29,327 bases of DNA from JBGUXS01 sp045118155 (GCA_045118155.1 JBGUXS010000038.1:1-29327), one strand, 5' to 3'; numbered from the stretch's first letter, positions 8,365 to 17,066 are shown. Numbers and translations are program-made. Notes: a model not told the origin generated them from the letters alone.

Positions 8365-8544
8365 TTAATTATTAAAAATATTCGCCCCATTTTGGGGGAC
8401 ATCCATATTTTCCGCATTTGGGAGCAAATCAATTTCTGGGGGAATAATCAAATTTTGATCTTGTTCCAAGATAAGTTGTGGTTTTTTCGGACTACACGCC
8501 CCACACAAAACCACTAATGCCAGCATTCCTAAAACTTTAAACAT
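8365..8544 (-). CDS. Small lipoprotein, BamF-like (DUF3035-like)
   Basis: A 59-residue ORF that reading both strands reveals just downstream of lspA. It has a short hydrophobic signal (MFKVLGMLALVVLCGAC) ending in a Cys at residue 17, then a polar mature part with a Pro-rich segment (LIIPPEIDLLPNAENMDVP). In alphaproteobacteria lspA is commonly followed by a lipoprotein of the DUF3035/BamF family, part of the outer-membrane Bam complex, with a similar PP-x-LP-rich start; this looks like a much shortened member. The lipobox is imperfect: Cys rather than Leu at -3. Its ATG overlaps the end of lspA by eight bases and has AAGGGGAAAC upstream. The gene is probably real; the BamF link is inference from position and motif. 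Confidence 0.6.
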   Translation of the reverse strand: MFKVLGMLALVVLCGACSPKKPQLILEQDQNLIIPPEIDLLPNAENMDVPQNGANIFNN

Positions 8545-8992
8545 GTTGTTTCCCCTTTTGCAAAAATGACCCCATAATCATTAACCCAGCCCCCACGCAA
8601 ATAGCAATATCCGCCACATTAAAAGCCGGCCAATGATAAGAATAGAGATAGAAATCCAAAAAATCAACCACTTTGTGCAGGCGTACCCGATCTATAATAT
8701 TCCCCGTTGCCCCAGCTAAAACACAGATTAAGCCAATTTTCGTCCATTTATTTTTTTCATGTATTAGCCAACGATACAAGAAAAAACAAATAATACACGC
8801 CAATATAATCAAGATATATTGGTGATTTTCTCCCCCCCAAAAAAGGGAAAAACTCACCCCCTGATTATACGTTAAAAACAAATTAAAAAAAGGGGTAATG
8901 GGATGGGCTTGATACGGGGGCAAAGCGTTTAAAACCCAAAATTTTGTTCCTTGATCCAACATCAATATAAGAAAAAATAACAAGTACATCAT
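8537..8992 (-). CDS. lspA: Signal peptidase II (lipoprotein signal peptidase)
   Basis: Cleaves the signal peptide of lipid-modified prolipoproteins in the inner membrane. The 151 residues hold four predicted helices and the family motifs: MLDQGTKFWV (11-20), YNQGVSFSLF, GNIIDRVRLHKVVDF and FNVADI. The catalytic aspartates should be Asp110 and Asp128. Two ATGs (8992 and 8989) are possible and neither has a Shine-Dalgarno sequence; the -10 box ends only eight bases upstream, so the mRNA may have almost no leader. The coding end overlaps the BamF-like lipoprotein, itself a likely substrate. Confidence 0.95.
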   Translation of the reverse strand: MMYLLFFLILMLDQGTKFWVLNALPPYQAHPITPFFNLFLTYNQGVSFSLFWGGENHQYILIILACIICFFLYRWLIHEKNKWTKIGLICVLAGATGNIIDRVRLHKVVDFLDFYLYSYHWPAFNVADIAICVGAGLMIMGSFLQKGKQHV

Positions 8993-9000
8993 GGTCTTAT

Positions 9001-9063
9001 AGTATAATCCTTTTTTCTAAAAAGTCATTTTTTATTTCACTTTTTCTAAAAAAACATTATACT
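9001..9063. promoter_or_regulatory. Mirror-image divergent promoters for lspA and the pentapeptide-repeat gene
   Basis: Minus strand: ATGACT (9028-9023), 16-base spacer, TATACT (9006-9001), reading into lspA. Plus strand: TTTCAC (9035-9040), 17-base spacer, TATACT (9058-9063), reading into the gene at 9070. The 25 bases ending at each -10 match at 21 positions when one is reverse-complemented, so the region is an imperfect inverted repeat centred near 9032. Both predicted starts fall at or within two bases of the start codons. Confidence 0.6.
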
Positions 9064-9069
9064 CATGGT

Positions 9070-9954
9070 ATGAGAAGAAAAAACAAAGAAAGTAAAGAAA
9101 GTACTGTCCAGGCATTTTTGGAACTTTATGTGCGGAATTGCTTGGACAGTTCGGATGATTTATTTGATTGGCATTCTGATCCGCGGGCCGTTGCTTTGAT
9201 GAAGGCAATTGATCGGGGGGAAGATTTGTCCGGGGTTGATTTAGCCGGGGTTAATTTAAAAAATGCCGTCATCAAGGGGGCCAACTTAAAAGGGGCTAAC
9301 TTAAAAGGGGCGTTGCTCTATAACACAAAAATTGAAGATACGGATTTAGAAGGCGCTTGTTTTGAAGCGGCTCACATTGAAAATACCATTTTTAAACGGA
9401 CCAATTTATCCCATATTGATTTATCTTTATTGTATTTGCATCATTTCCAAGCCGAAGAATTAACCATTGACGAAGTGACACAAAACAAATTAATTGCCTT
9501 GAATACTTTGACCAGCTTGTTAAAGTCCGGGGAACTTTCTTTACGGGATTTATCTTGGACGGATTTAATGGCCGTAGATTTATCCCAATTGGACTTAACG
9601 GACGTCAACCTTGAAGATGTAGATTTGTCGTGTATTTCCTTGGAAACCATCAATTTAAAAGGGACTTATATTGACCCGAAACAGTTGCGTTCTTTGCAAG
9701 GTCTTCTTCATTTTCAGGCCATTGCCAAAGAAGAAGCCACCCGACGTCTTATCAACCAAAAATTGCAAACTCTGTATAAGGAAAAAGCCGCCGCGGAAGA
9801 AGAACAACTGCAACAAAAATTAAGGGAAAGAGAAAACGAAACACTAAAGGCAACCGAACAAAATAAAACAGAACCTCAATCTTCTGTTTCTTTGGCTAGA
9901 CGCGTCAGTCAGAACACCCCTTTTTCTCAGCAGGCGCAGCATGTTCATGAATAA
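9070..9954 (+). CDS. Pentapeptide-repeat protein
   Basis: A 294-residue protein with no signal peptide. Residues about 50-120 and 155-200 are pentapeptide repeats of the A(D/N)LXX type (for example LKGANLKGANLKGALL), which fold into a right-handed square beta helix. A helical insert (about 121-154) separates the blocks, and residues about 213-265 are a charged, coiled-coil-like helix followed by a Gln/Ser-rich tail. Function is not predictable from repeats alone. No ribosome site is visible before the ATG, and the earlier ATG at 9065 stops after two codons. It overlaps the start of the M48 protease gene by up to 14 bases, which points to co-expression. Confidence 0.8.
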   Translation: MRRKNKESKESTVQAFLELYVRNCLDSSDDLFDWHSDPRAVALMKAIDRGEDLSGVDLAGVNLKNAVIKGANLKGANLKGALLYNTKIEDTDLEGACFEAAHIENTIFKRTNLSHIDLSLLYLHHFQAEELTIDEVTQNKLIALNTLTSLLKSGELSLRDLSWTDLMAVDLSQLDLTDVNLEDVDLSCISLETINLKGTYIDPKQLRSLQGLLHFQAIAKEEATRRLINQKLQTLYKEKAAAEEEQLQQKLRERENETLKATEQNKTEPQSSVSLARRVSQNTPFSQQAQHVHE

Positions 9955-11236
9955 GAAAATTCTTTTTTTCTGTTCTTTTTTTATCATTCATATCTGTCAA
10001 GCAGAATCCCTTTCCCTTATCCGAGATACCGAGGCAGAATTTTTCTTATCGGATTACGCAAAAAGGGCGGCCAAAGCGGCCCACCTTTCCCCACAAAACA
10101 CCCGAGTTATCTTGTTTAATGATGATGATATCAACGCCTTTGTGGCGGGGGGACAAACTATTTTTATCCATACGGGCCTGTTAACCCATGCAACGGCCCC
10201 AGATGATGTGATGTTTGTTTTGGCACACGAAACAGGGCATATCAAAGGGGGACACGTTATTCGGGGACAATTGGCATATGAAAAAACACAAATGACGGCC
10301 CTTATTTCCACCGCCATCGGGGGCATCTTAGCCATTGCCACTGGGCAACCCGAAGCCGGTATCGCAATGGCTATGGGGGGACAATCTTCCGCATTAGGGG
10401 CTTTTACACATTATCGTCAAACCGAAGAAAGTGTTGCCGACAGAACCGCCCTTGATATCATGCAAGAAACCCATTTTTCCATGTTAGGCCTAAAAAACAT
10501 CATGGAAGAAATTAAAAAACAAGAACGCCTAAACCCCTATGCCCAAAATACCTATTATCGTACTCATCCACTAACTCAAAGTCGGGTACAGGATTTAAAT
10601 CGCTTTTTAAAAAATCCCCTACCCTTAACAGTAGATTCCCGTTTTAATCGGGTAAAAGCCAAATTAATTGCCTTTTTATATCCCCCAGAACGAACAAAAT
10701 CCCTCTATAGCGGGGAAAAGATAGAAGATCGGTATGCTAGGGTTATCGCTGATTATCGTTCTCATCAAATTCAAACGGCCTTAAATTCCTTAGATCAACT
10801 AATTACCGAAGAACCATCTAATCCTTATTTTTACGAACTAAAGGGGCAAATCTTTTTTGAAACAGGGCAATTAGATAAGGCAGTCCCTGCCTATCAAAAA
10901 GCGATTGACTTGTGTCCTAAAAGTGCCTTAATGCCTATGTTATTAGCCCAAGTCCTGTTAGAAATGGGGGATTTTAACCAAGCACAAAAAGCTTTTCCTT
11001 TGCTGAAAAAGTCCCTAAATTTAGAACCTGATTTAACCGAAGCATGGCGGTTCATGGCCAGTGCTTATGAACAAACAAAGCAACCTGCCTTTGCGGAATA
11101 CGCTATGTGCGAATATTACGATGCCATGGGACAACATACCAAGGCTCAGGAACTGGCTAAAAGAACACTTAAAAAGCTTCCCGCACACAGCAAGGAAGCC
11201 CTTAAGTTAAAAGATATCTTAAATACGAAATACTAA
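9941..11236 (+). CDS. Secreted M48 metalloprotease with TPR region (BepA-like)
   Basis: Begins with a signal peptide (KKILFFCSFFIIHICQA, likely cut near residue 21), so it acts in the periplasm. The zinc site is visible: HETGH at 96-100, the third ligand Glu163 in EESVADRTA, and a downstream conserved His in RTHPLTQSR (209). Residues from about 250 on resemble tetratricopeptide repeats (YYDAMGQHTKAQELAKR and similar). The order signal-M48-TPR is that of BepA/YfgC, which degrades or rescues stalled outer-membrane proteins at the Bam complex; that specific job is inferred. Translation may begin at 9941 or at the ATG at 9947, which overlaps the previous stop. The stop overlaps the convergent MurF-like gene by four bases. 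Confidence 0.88.
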   Translation: MFMNKKILFFCSFFIIHICQAESLSLIRDTEAEFFLSDYAKRAAKAAHLSPQNTRVILFNDDDINAFVAGGQTIFIHTGLLTHATAPDDVMFVLAHETGHIKGGHVIRGQLAYEKTQMTALISTAIGGILAIATGQPEAGIAMAMGGQSSALGAFTHYRQTEESVADRTALDIMQETHFSMLGLKNIMEEIKKQERLNPYAQNTYYRTHPLTQSRVQDLNRFLKNPLPLTVDSRFNRVKAKLIAFLYPPERTKSLYSGEKIEDRYARVIADYRSHQIQTALNSLDQLITEEPSNPYFYELKGQIFFETGQLDKAVPAYQKAIDLCPKSALMPMLLAQVLLEMGDFNQAQKAFPLLKKSLNLEPDLTEAWRFMASAYEQTKQPAFAEYAMCEYYDAMGQHTKAQELAKRTLKKLPAHSKEALKLKDILNTKY

Positions 11237-12774
11237 AGTGTGAACTTCGTTTCGTAAAGATCTAACAAATCATTTTCCCATAAAACCGCATCCCCTGGCT
11301 GTACGTGTTGTTGCATCCAAGACCGGGCTTCAGCAAAAGACGATACCGTCAAAAGTTGCTGTCCCTTCTTTGCTGTTTTCTTAAAACCTTCAATAAAACT
11401 AGGGATCCGATCGGGAATCACGACGATCACAATATCGGCCAAACGTCCTGCTTCTTCCCCAACACGGCGATGAGATTCTTCATGCACCTTCCCCAATTCA
11501 ATCATCCCCGGCGTAATTAAAATTCCCCGATTTTTTTTCAAGGTTTTTAACAATTGCAAAGCCGATATAAACCCATCCACATTTGAATTATACGCATCAT
11601 CAATAATGGTTATCGCCCCTTGACGAGACACTTCCAAGCGATGGTTAATCTGTGGCAACGTTTTTAAAGCCGCCACCACCGTTGCCAAAGGAATACCCAA
11701 TTTAACGGCTAACGTCATAGCTAACGCAATATTCCCCACATGATGTAATCCAAAAATAGGTACATGTACAACCGTCTTACGCCCATCTATATGGAAGGTA
11801 AATTCTAACCCTTTTTCCGTTTGTTTAGTTCCAGAAACATGAATCTTTTCTTTATCCCCTACCCGAATGACTGGCATATTTTTGGGAATAAATTTGGGGG
11901 CGATCTGATTAGTCCCAATCACAAGATTCCCCTTATTTTTCGTCACCCATTCCCCTAGTTCAAACTTTGTTTTTGCAATAATTTCTTGCGAAGTAAAATG
12001 TTCATAGTGGGCCTGCCCCACCGCCGTGATAATTCCTTCGCTGGGATTCACAAACCGGCATAACCGATCAATAGATCCTTTAAAATAAGCCCCCATTTCT
12101 ACAATAAAATACTTATGCTGAGGGGTTAATTTTTCCCGAATAACCCGACAAATCCCCATTTTCGTATTCACACTGCCTGGGGTCCATAACGTTGGGGAAA
12201 CTTGACTTAAAATATGTCCTAAAATATGCTTGGTGGACGTCTTTCCATAGGACCCCGTAATACCAATCACCGTGGGATGACATTTTGCTAAGTTTTCTTC
12301 AGCTTCCTTTAAAAATTTTTGCTGAATAGATGATTCCACTGGTGTTAATAGGATATTACCCAATACCAAAAGTAATGGGAAGAGTTCTAATAAAATAACA
12401 CCCCCTATCCCCAACGATACAGGCAACAAGGCCGAAGCACTTAAAAACGTCAATCCCATACTAACCCACAAAATACGTTTCACACGCTGGGTCATAGCCA
12501 GTTTGCGCTTAGCCCCCGTTAACACCCGTTGCTGATAAAAAGCCACCCCGGCTAAAAGGGGTAAAATTCCCCATATAATCGGGGGATATACAAAACTTAA
12601 TCCCCATAACAAAAGGATACCACCTGCACATTTTTTATCTATCAAGCGGCTTTTTTCAAATGCATAAGTCAAGAACCACTTTCCTTGATATTCTTCCTGT
12701 TGAAAAAATAACATTAAAACTTTGAAACGGAAAAACGCAAATACGCAAAACGCCGTGATAAATAAAAGTGTCAT
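11233..12774 (-). CDS. Membrane-anchored MurF-like Mur ligase
   Basis: A 513-residue Mur ligase in which the N-terminal substrate domain of MurF is absent and replaced by about 150 residues with several membrane helices (roughly 3-20, 50-80, 100-145). The central ATPase domain has the phosphate loop GITGSYGKTSTK (171-182), VNTKMGICRVI and the downstream HYEHF; the C-terminal domain has HRLEVS and DDAYNSN (392-398), the MurF-type signature. Canonical MurF adds D-Ala-D-Ala to UDP-MurNAc-tripeptide in the cytosol; whether this one does so is not clear, and a different amide-bond substrate at the membrane is possible. Its ATG overlaps the TGA of the hydrolase by four bases. Confidence 0.8.
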   Translation of the reverse strand: MTLLFITAFCVFAFFRFKVLMLFFQQEEYQGKWFLTYAFEKSRLIDKKCAGGILLLWGLSFVYPPIIWGILPLLAGVAFYQQRVLTGAKRKLAMTQRVKRILWVSMGLTFLSASALLPVSLGIGGVILLELFPLLLVLGNILLTPVESSIQQKFLKEAEENLAKCHPTVIGITGSYGKTSTKHILGHILSQVSPTLWTPGSVNTKMGICRVIREKLTPQHKYFIVEMGAYFKGSIDRLCRFVNPSEGIITAVGQAHYEHFTSQEIIAKTKFELGEWVTKNKGNLVIGTNQIAPKFIPKNMPVIRVGDKEKIHVSGTKQTEKGLEFTFHIDGRKTVVHVPIFGLHHVGNIALAMTLAVKLGIPLATVVAALKTLPQINHRLEVSRQGAITIIDDAYNSNVDGFISALQLLKTLKKNRGILITPGMIELGKVHEESHRRVGEEAGRLADIVIVVIPDRIPSFIEGFKKTAKKGQQLLTVSSFAEARSWMQQHVQPGDAVLWENDLLDLYETKFTL

Positions 12775-13499
12775 ACAAGATTCTCCGATATAAAATTATT
12801 AATATAAGCCGCTGTTTGTTGCATCCGTAAAACAGACCAATGGTCTTGCCCAGGAACAATATACAGTGTAGAATTTTTTAGTAATTGATGATAACGTTGG
12901 CCAAATTCCGCTGGGGTTTCCGTATCTTTTTCCCCATACACCAATAAAGCGGGGCGCATAATCTGTTCCGCAAGCGGGGTTAAATCTTCGGAAATGGTTT
13001 TTAAAAAAATCTCGCGTTTTAAACCAGAGGTACTTTTGTAATCCGCCGAACTTAAGGAAACATGTTTTAAAAAGGGGAAAACCTTTTTAACCAACTTGCC
13101 ATAGCGTTTTACCATAAATTGATAGATCCGAAATAACAAAGAATGCTTTTTCTGTAATCCTGCCCCCCCAAGCAAAACAATTCCTTGAACAAGTTTAGGA
13201 TATTTATACGCTAAGCGCACAGCTATACGGCCCCCAAAAGAATGCCCAATCACAAATGTTTTTCTTTTTGGCAATCCCCGAATAAATTTAGCCACTTCGT
13301 CCGTATAATCTTCGGTATCCCATGCTTTTGTGGGCAAAGGGGTTTCCCCGAATCCCGGTAAATCCACTAAATAACTTTCCCCAACAGCCTGTAATGTCAA
13401 AGCCAAGGGCTTTAAAGATGTATGATCTAGCCCCCAACCATGTAACCAAACAAGCTGAACATCCTCAGTATTTGATAAGGCAATTTTTTCTGCAAACAT
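12771..13499 (-). CDS. Alpha/beta-hydrolase
   Basis: A 242-residue single-domain alpha/beta hydrolase. The oxyanion motif LHGWGLDHTS begins near residue 19; the nucleophile is Ser87 in GHSFGG, with Asp192 (YGEKDTETP) and His220 (GQDHWS) completing the triad. A helical cap lies about residues 115-170. The overall look is like BioH or other small carboxyl esterases, but the substrate cannot be told. The start has GAGGG with good spacing. The four-base overlap with the MurF-like ligase gene suggests the two act together, for example on an activated or esterified cell-wall intermediate, which is speculation. Confidence 0.85.
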   Translation of the reverse strand: MFAEKIALSNTEDVQLVWLHGWGLDHTSLKPLALTLQAVGESYLVDLPGFGETPLPTKAWDTEDYTDEVAKFIRGLPKRKTFVIGHSFGGRIAVRLAYKYPKLVQGIVLLGGAGLQKKHSLLFRIYQFMVKRYGKLVKKVFPFLKHVSLSSADYKSTSGLKREIFLKTISEDLTPLAEQIMRPALLVYGEKDTETPAEFGQRYHQLLKNSTLYIVPGQDHWSVLRMQQTAAYINNFISENLV

Positions 13500-13521
13500 A
13501 TTTCCCTCATAAGTTTGAAAG

Positions 13522-13550
13522 AGACTAAGTCCTTTTCCGTCCTAAGTCAA
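13522..13550 (-). promoter_or_regulatory. Possible promoter of the hydrolase-MurF-like operon
   Basis: On the minus strand TTGACT (13550-13545), a 17-base spacer and TAGTCT (13527-13522). The -35 is good and the -10 weak. It lies in the 56-base gap after the YdbH-like gene, which has no terminator. Confidence 0.4.
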
Positions 13551-13555
13551 GCATT

Positions 13556-16500
13556 TTATTGTTCCGTATCAAACATCTTCTTTTTGATGCTGATTTCTTG
13601 TGGCAATGGTAAAATCGCAACTGGCCGCAAGATTTGATTCAGATCTAAATCCCAAGTTTGGTGGAATTTTCGTCTTGTAATGATATTATCATCTTCTAAA
13701 GACACTTGAACTTTCACTTTATTGGAATTAGGAATTGAATTGGCCGTAACAGAACTATTCAAAGTCTTATAAGTTGTCGCCCCTTCAAAAAATTCTGGAA
13801 TATTATCCGGTTTTGCGATAAACAAAGCATCCCGAATATTGGCTTCGGCCCCTTGAATAGTTAAACCTTGATTCCGGATATATAAGGGGATCATTACATC
13901 AGCAAAACCCGTCATTTCTAAAGGCTGTGGCAAATTCAACCCTGGGGCCAACTTACTAAGTTCTACCCGTTTATTTTGTAAATAAATAATCGTATTATTA
14001 CTTTCAAACGGAATTGCTAACGTATCCATAGATAGTGGGATATTTCCTAAATCCAATGATAACTTATTCAAGAAAATATAAGGATTTTCTATTTGGAACA
14101 ATGCTTGTAAATTCTGTACAGGGAACGCCCCCGTTAACTTGGCCACAAACAAGTCTTGATCAGGTTTGGTAGAAAATGGCATCAAGGTATCTACACTTAA
14201 TACGGTATTTAATCCTTCAAACCCAAAGTTCTTATAGTGACCACTCACGTTATCAAACAAAACAAACATCGGTCCTGAAATCATGGTGGCATCCCGATAG
14301 TCCACTTCTCCCATCATAGAAATCGTCCCAGCTGTATGCTGAATTTCTGCGGGGAATTGGGGATAAATTTCATTAAGTGGTACTTTCAGGTCTTTTAATT
14401 GAATTGGTTTCATGGAAAAATTCCCGCGGAATGTTCCACTCGTCAACCGAATTGCCCCATCAAAATCAAATTGAATTTGCCCATCCAGTGCCGTCAATTT
14501 GGCCTGACTATGTTCATGTTTCAAATCTAAATCTAGGGTAAACGGTACCTGTAAGAAACCTTTTTTATCCAGTAATTTTACCTCTTTAATTAACAACTTT
14601 CCTGTTGGGAAACTTGAAAAAGGATTTGTCACATCCGCAGAAATTGCTTTCAACGCATAATCCGGCGTTTCTAAATTTCCATCAGCAACTTTCACAGACA
14701 AGCTTTCCCCTTGGATTAAACTTTCCTTTAAAGCATATGCCACATTTTTAAGATCCAATTTTACCGGAGATACTTCGGCATTTCTGTACCCATCAAAGTA
14801 TAATTCTGGGATGACAAAATTAAAGGCATAATCCCCCGTTGTATTCCGTTGGAACAAAGGCGTTTCTGGTTGTGTTTCCAATTTAAATACCAACGGCTTT
14901 TTAGAAATATAGGCATGATTACTCAACAAAACTTCGGCCCCTAACAATTCCACTTCACCAGGATCAGATAATTGATAGGTACATTCTCCTTTCAAACATT
15001 TTAAATGCCCTTTTAACTTGACTTGCCCATTTTTTAATTGGAAATGTGGGTATGTCACATCATTGGCCGTAATAATAATATCATTCTTTGTTTCTAAAGT
15101 TGTCAGTTCATCAGACACTTTCAAATCAGAAAAATCAAAGGTATAACTTTGTGTTGCCCGTTTATTATCCCGATTTAATTCAGCCATTTTCAACGTTACA
15201 CGTCCATCCACACTTCCTTGATTGATTTTGACATCAATATTGGAACTAAAAGAAGAATACAAATCGGTAAAAGTCAGATCTGTTTTGACATCTTGGAAAA
15301 CTCCTTGAGATGAAGTTGCTTTGATTCCCCCAGAAATTTCACGCACCTTAGGACTTAGCAATCTAGCCGACATCAAATCAAGGGACCAATTCAACTTACG
15401 TCCCCCCGAAACGGACAGAGTTCCGTTGGCTTCCATAATCGTATTCTCTTCTGTTTTAAAGGGTAATTCCGATCGTAAAATACCATCTACATAATTATTT
15501 TTCACAGAAAACTTAACAGGGACCGTATCATCATTATAGGTCAAATAAGCCATCCCCTCTGGAATCATGACATTTTCAATTTGAACCATTTTTGAGGCAA
15601 AGGAACTTTGATACAACTTGTAAATTTCAGCCATATTCCAATACGGCTTTTTGTTATCCAAATTAATTTGGACCCCTTGCATCAAAGCTTCCCGAATATG
15701 ACCACGCACCAATTCGGGCAAGGTATAAGTTAGGGTTGTTCTGCCCACATAAAAGGATCCATCTTTGGCCTGCATGTTTTCAATAACAACTTGCGTGGAT
15801 GAAAAGCGATTTACCTTTAAACTAGATGTTTGTATCCCCGCTGCTCGCAAATAGGTTTCCACAAAGGACGGGAAATACATAACTAAATAAATCATCAATA
15901 ACGCCGTTAATCCCCCACATCCCAATAAAAAGAACACAAACATTTTCCAAGAGGCATACAATCTTGAAAACAACTTATTATGCGTTTTGCGATAGGCATC
16001 AAATTGGAACATAAATCCCATAACAGAGGCCATAATAGTCATGAAGAATTGACGTTTTTCTTCCTTGACATTCATCATTTTATCTTCGGCCGAAATTTGG
16101 GCTAACAGGTCATAATTCTGTCCTTTCTGTGGTCCATCTTTAGGGGGCAGAGTTCCTTCCTTTTCCTTATCATCCCTTTCTTGATTGGGGGTATCTTCTG
16201 TTTTACCTTCTGTTTTTGGGGGTGTTTCTTCCTTTTGTTCTTGATCTAGTTTTTCATCTTGTTTATCTTCCTTTTTTTCAAGAATATTTTCGGTCACAGC
16301 CGTTGATTCACCTAATTGTTTTTCTGTGGCCACCCCCTCTTGTTCTTTGGGTTCAGATTCTTTTAGAGAAAGGGACGTTTCAGATTGTGCCCCTTCAGAA
16401 GATACTTCTTCTGGCTGTATATCTACTTCTTTCAGGACTTTAATTGCTGGGGGCGACGAAGATTCTACCTCAGTAGATTCTTCTATTTTCACAGATTCTT

Positions 16501-17014
16501 CCGATTCTAGCGGTTTTTCCGATTGATTCACAGCTTCTGGCATAACCATTACTGGGGGTTTTTCTTCTTTTTCTTCAACAGGTTCTGCAACTGATTCTGG
16601 CTGTTGTGTTTCTGATGAAGCGGGCTCATGCATCCGTTCAGCTAGCGGTTTTTTATCTCCCCGCATTTGATCCGGGGTAATGTATTGAATTCCTTCGGTA
16701 CTAAAGGGATCAAAAGCTGCAGGAGGGATGTCTTTTTCGGGGGACTTTGCCCCTTGTGACGCCTCTTGAACGACTGTCTCGGCGGGGGTAGAAACAGGCG
16801 TTGTTTCTTCTTTAGGGGGCAATGTTGTTGTATCCGCCGTTCCCGTTTCTTCTTTAGGGGCAGATGTACCTATATCTGCAAAATTCTTGGGGGCTTGCTT
16901 TATTTGTTCCCCAACAATGTCTTGTCCTGATGGCCCCGTTTTTTCCTTACGTTGCTTACTTAAATCCGCCCACGTCAACGGCGCCCCTGATGTCGTTTTA
17001 TCCGATAGGTTCAT
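13556..17014 (-). CDS. YdbH/AsmA-superfamily protein with a long disordered N-terminal region
   Basis: A 1152-residue protein in three parts. Residues 1-300 are a low-complexity region rich in Glu, Pro, Lys, Ser and Thr, predicted disordered. A single membrane helix follows at about 358-380. The remaining ~770 residues are a periplasmic beta-rich region; its last third (the block from HTAGTISMMGEVDYRD through FADVMIPLYIRNQG) resembles the YdbH family, an AsmA-fold group implicated with TamB and YhdP in phospholipid transport across the envelope. With the anchor so far in, the disordered part should lie in the cytoplasm. The ribosome site is an unusual AAGGGGGGGG. The family call is moderately sure; the N-terminal extension is the odd feature. 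Confidence 0.75.
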   Translation of the reverse strand: MNLSDKTTSGAPLTWADLSKQRKEKTGPSGQDIVGEQIKQAPKNFADIGTSAPKEETGTADTTTLPPKEETTPVSTPAETVVQEASQGAKSPEKDIPPAAFDPFSTEGIQYITPDQMRGDKKPLAERMHEPASSETQQPESVAEPVEEKEEKPPVMVMPEAVNQSEKPLESEESVKIEESTEVESSSPPAIKVLKEVDIQPEEVSSEGAQSETSLSLKESEPKEQEGVATEKQLGESTAVTENILEKKEDKQDEKLDQEQKEETPPKTEGKTEDTPNQERDDKEKEGTLPPKDGPQKGQNYDLLAQISAEDKMMNVKEEKRQFFMTIMASVMGFMFQFDAYRKTHNKLFSRLYASWKMFVFFLLGCGGLTALLMIYLVMYFPSFVETYLRAAGIQTSSLKVNRFSSTQVVIENMQAKDGSFYVGRTTLTYTLPELVRGHIREALMQGVQINLDNKKPYWNMAEIYKLYQSSFASKMVQIENVMIPEGMAYLTYNDDTVPVKFSVKNNYVDGILRSELPFKTEENTIMEANGTLSVSGGRKLNWSLDLMSARLLSPKVREISGGIKATSSQGVFQDVKTDLTFTDLYSSFSSNIDVKINQGSVDGRVTLKMAELNRDNKRATQSYTFDFSDLKVSDELTTLETKNDIIITANDVTYPHFQLKNGQVKLKGHLKCLKGECTYQLSDPGEVELLGAEVLLSNHAYISKKPLVFKLETQPETPLFQRNTTGDYAFNFVIPELYFDGYRNAEVSPVKLDLKNVAYALKESLIQGESLSVKVADGNLETPDYALKAISADVTNPFSSFPTGKLLIKEVKLLDKKGFLQVPFTLDLDLKHEHSQAKLTALDGQIQFDFDGAIRLTSGTFRGNFSMKPIQLKDLKVPLNEIYPQFPAEIQHTAGTISMMGEVDYRDATMISGPMFVLFDNVSGHYKNFGFEGLNTVLSVDTLMPFSTKPDQDLFVAKLTGAFPVQNLQALFQIENPYIFLNKLSLDLGNIPLSMDTLAIPFESNNTIIYLQNKRVELSKLAPGLNLPQPLEMTGFADVMIPLYIRNQGLTIQGAEANIRDALFIAKPDNIPEFFEGATTYKTLNSSVTANSIPNSNKVKVQVSLEDDNIITRRKFHQTWDLDLNQILRPVAILPLPQEISIKKKMFDTEQ

Positions 17015-17017
17015 CGT

Positions 17018-17066
17018 CCCCCCCCTTTTTTTTACCCATCATAAAAAAAAGAACAGGAAAAGTCAA
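17018..17066 (-). promoter_or_regulatory. Promoter and A8-G8 leader of the YdbH-like gene
   Basis: On the minus strand TTGACT (17066-17061), a 17-base spacer and TATGAT (17043-17038). The predicted start falls inside a run of eight A (17033-17026), followed at once by eight G (17025-17018) that must serve as the ribosome site three bases before the ATG. Slippage of polymerase or of the DNA tract could alter expression. Confidence 0.65.

Noticed and set aside
16216..16526. Plus-strand ORFs opposite the Glu/Pro-rich region of the YdbH-like gene
   Set aside because: Low-complexity coding leaves the complement open by chance; no ribosome site or motif.
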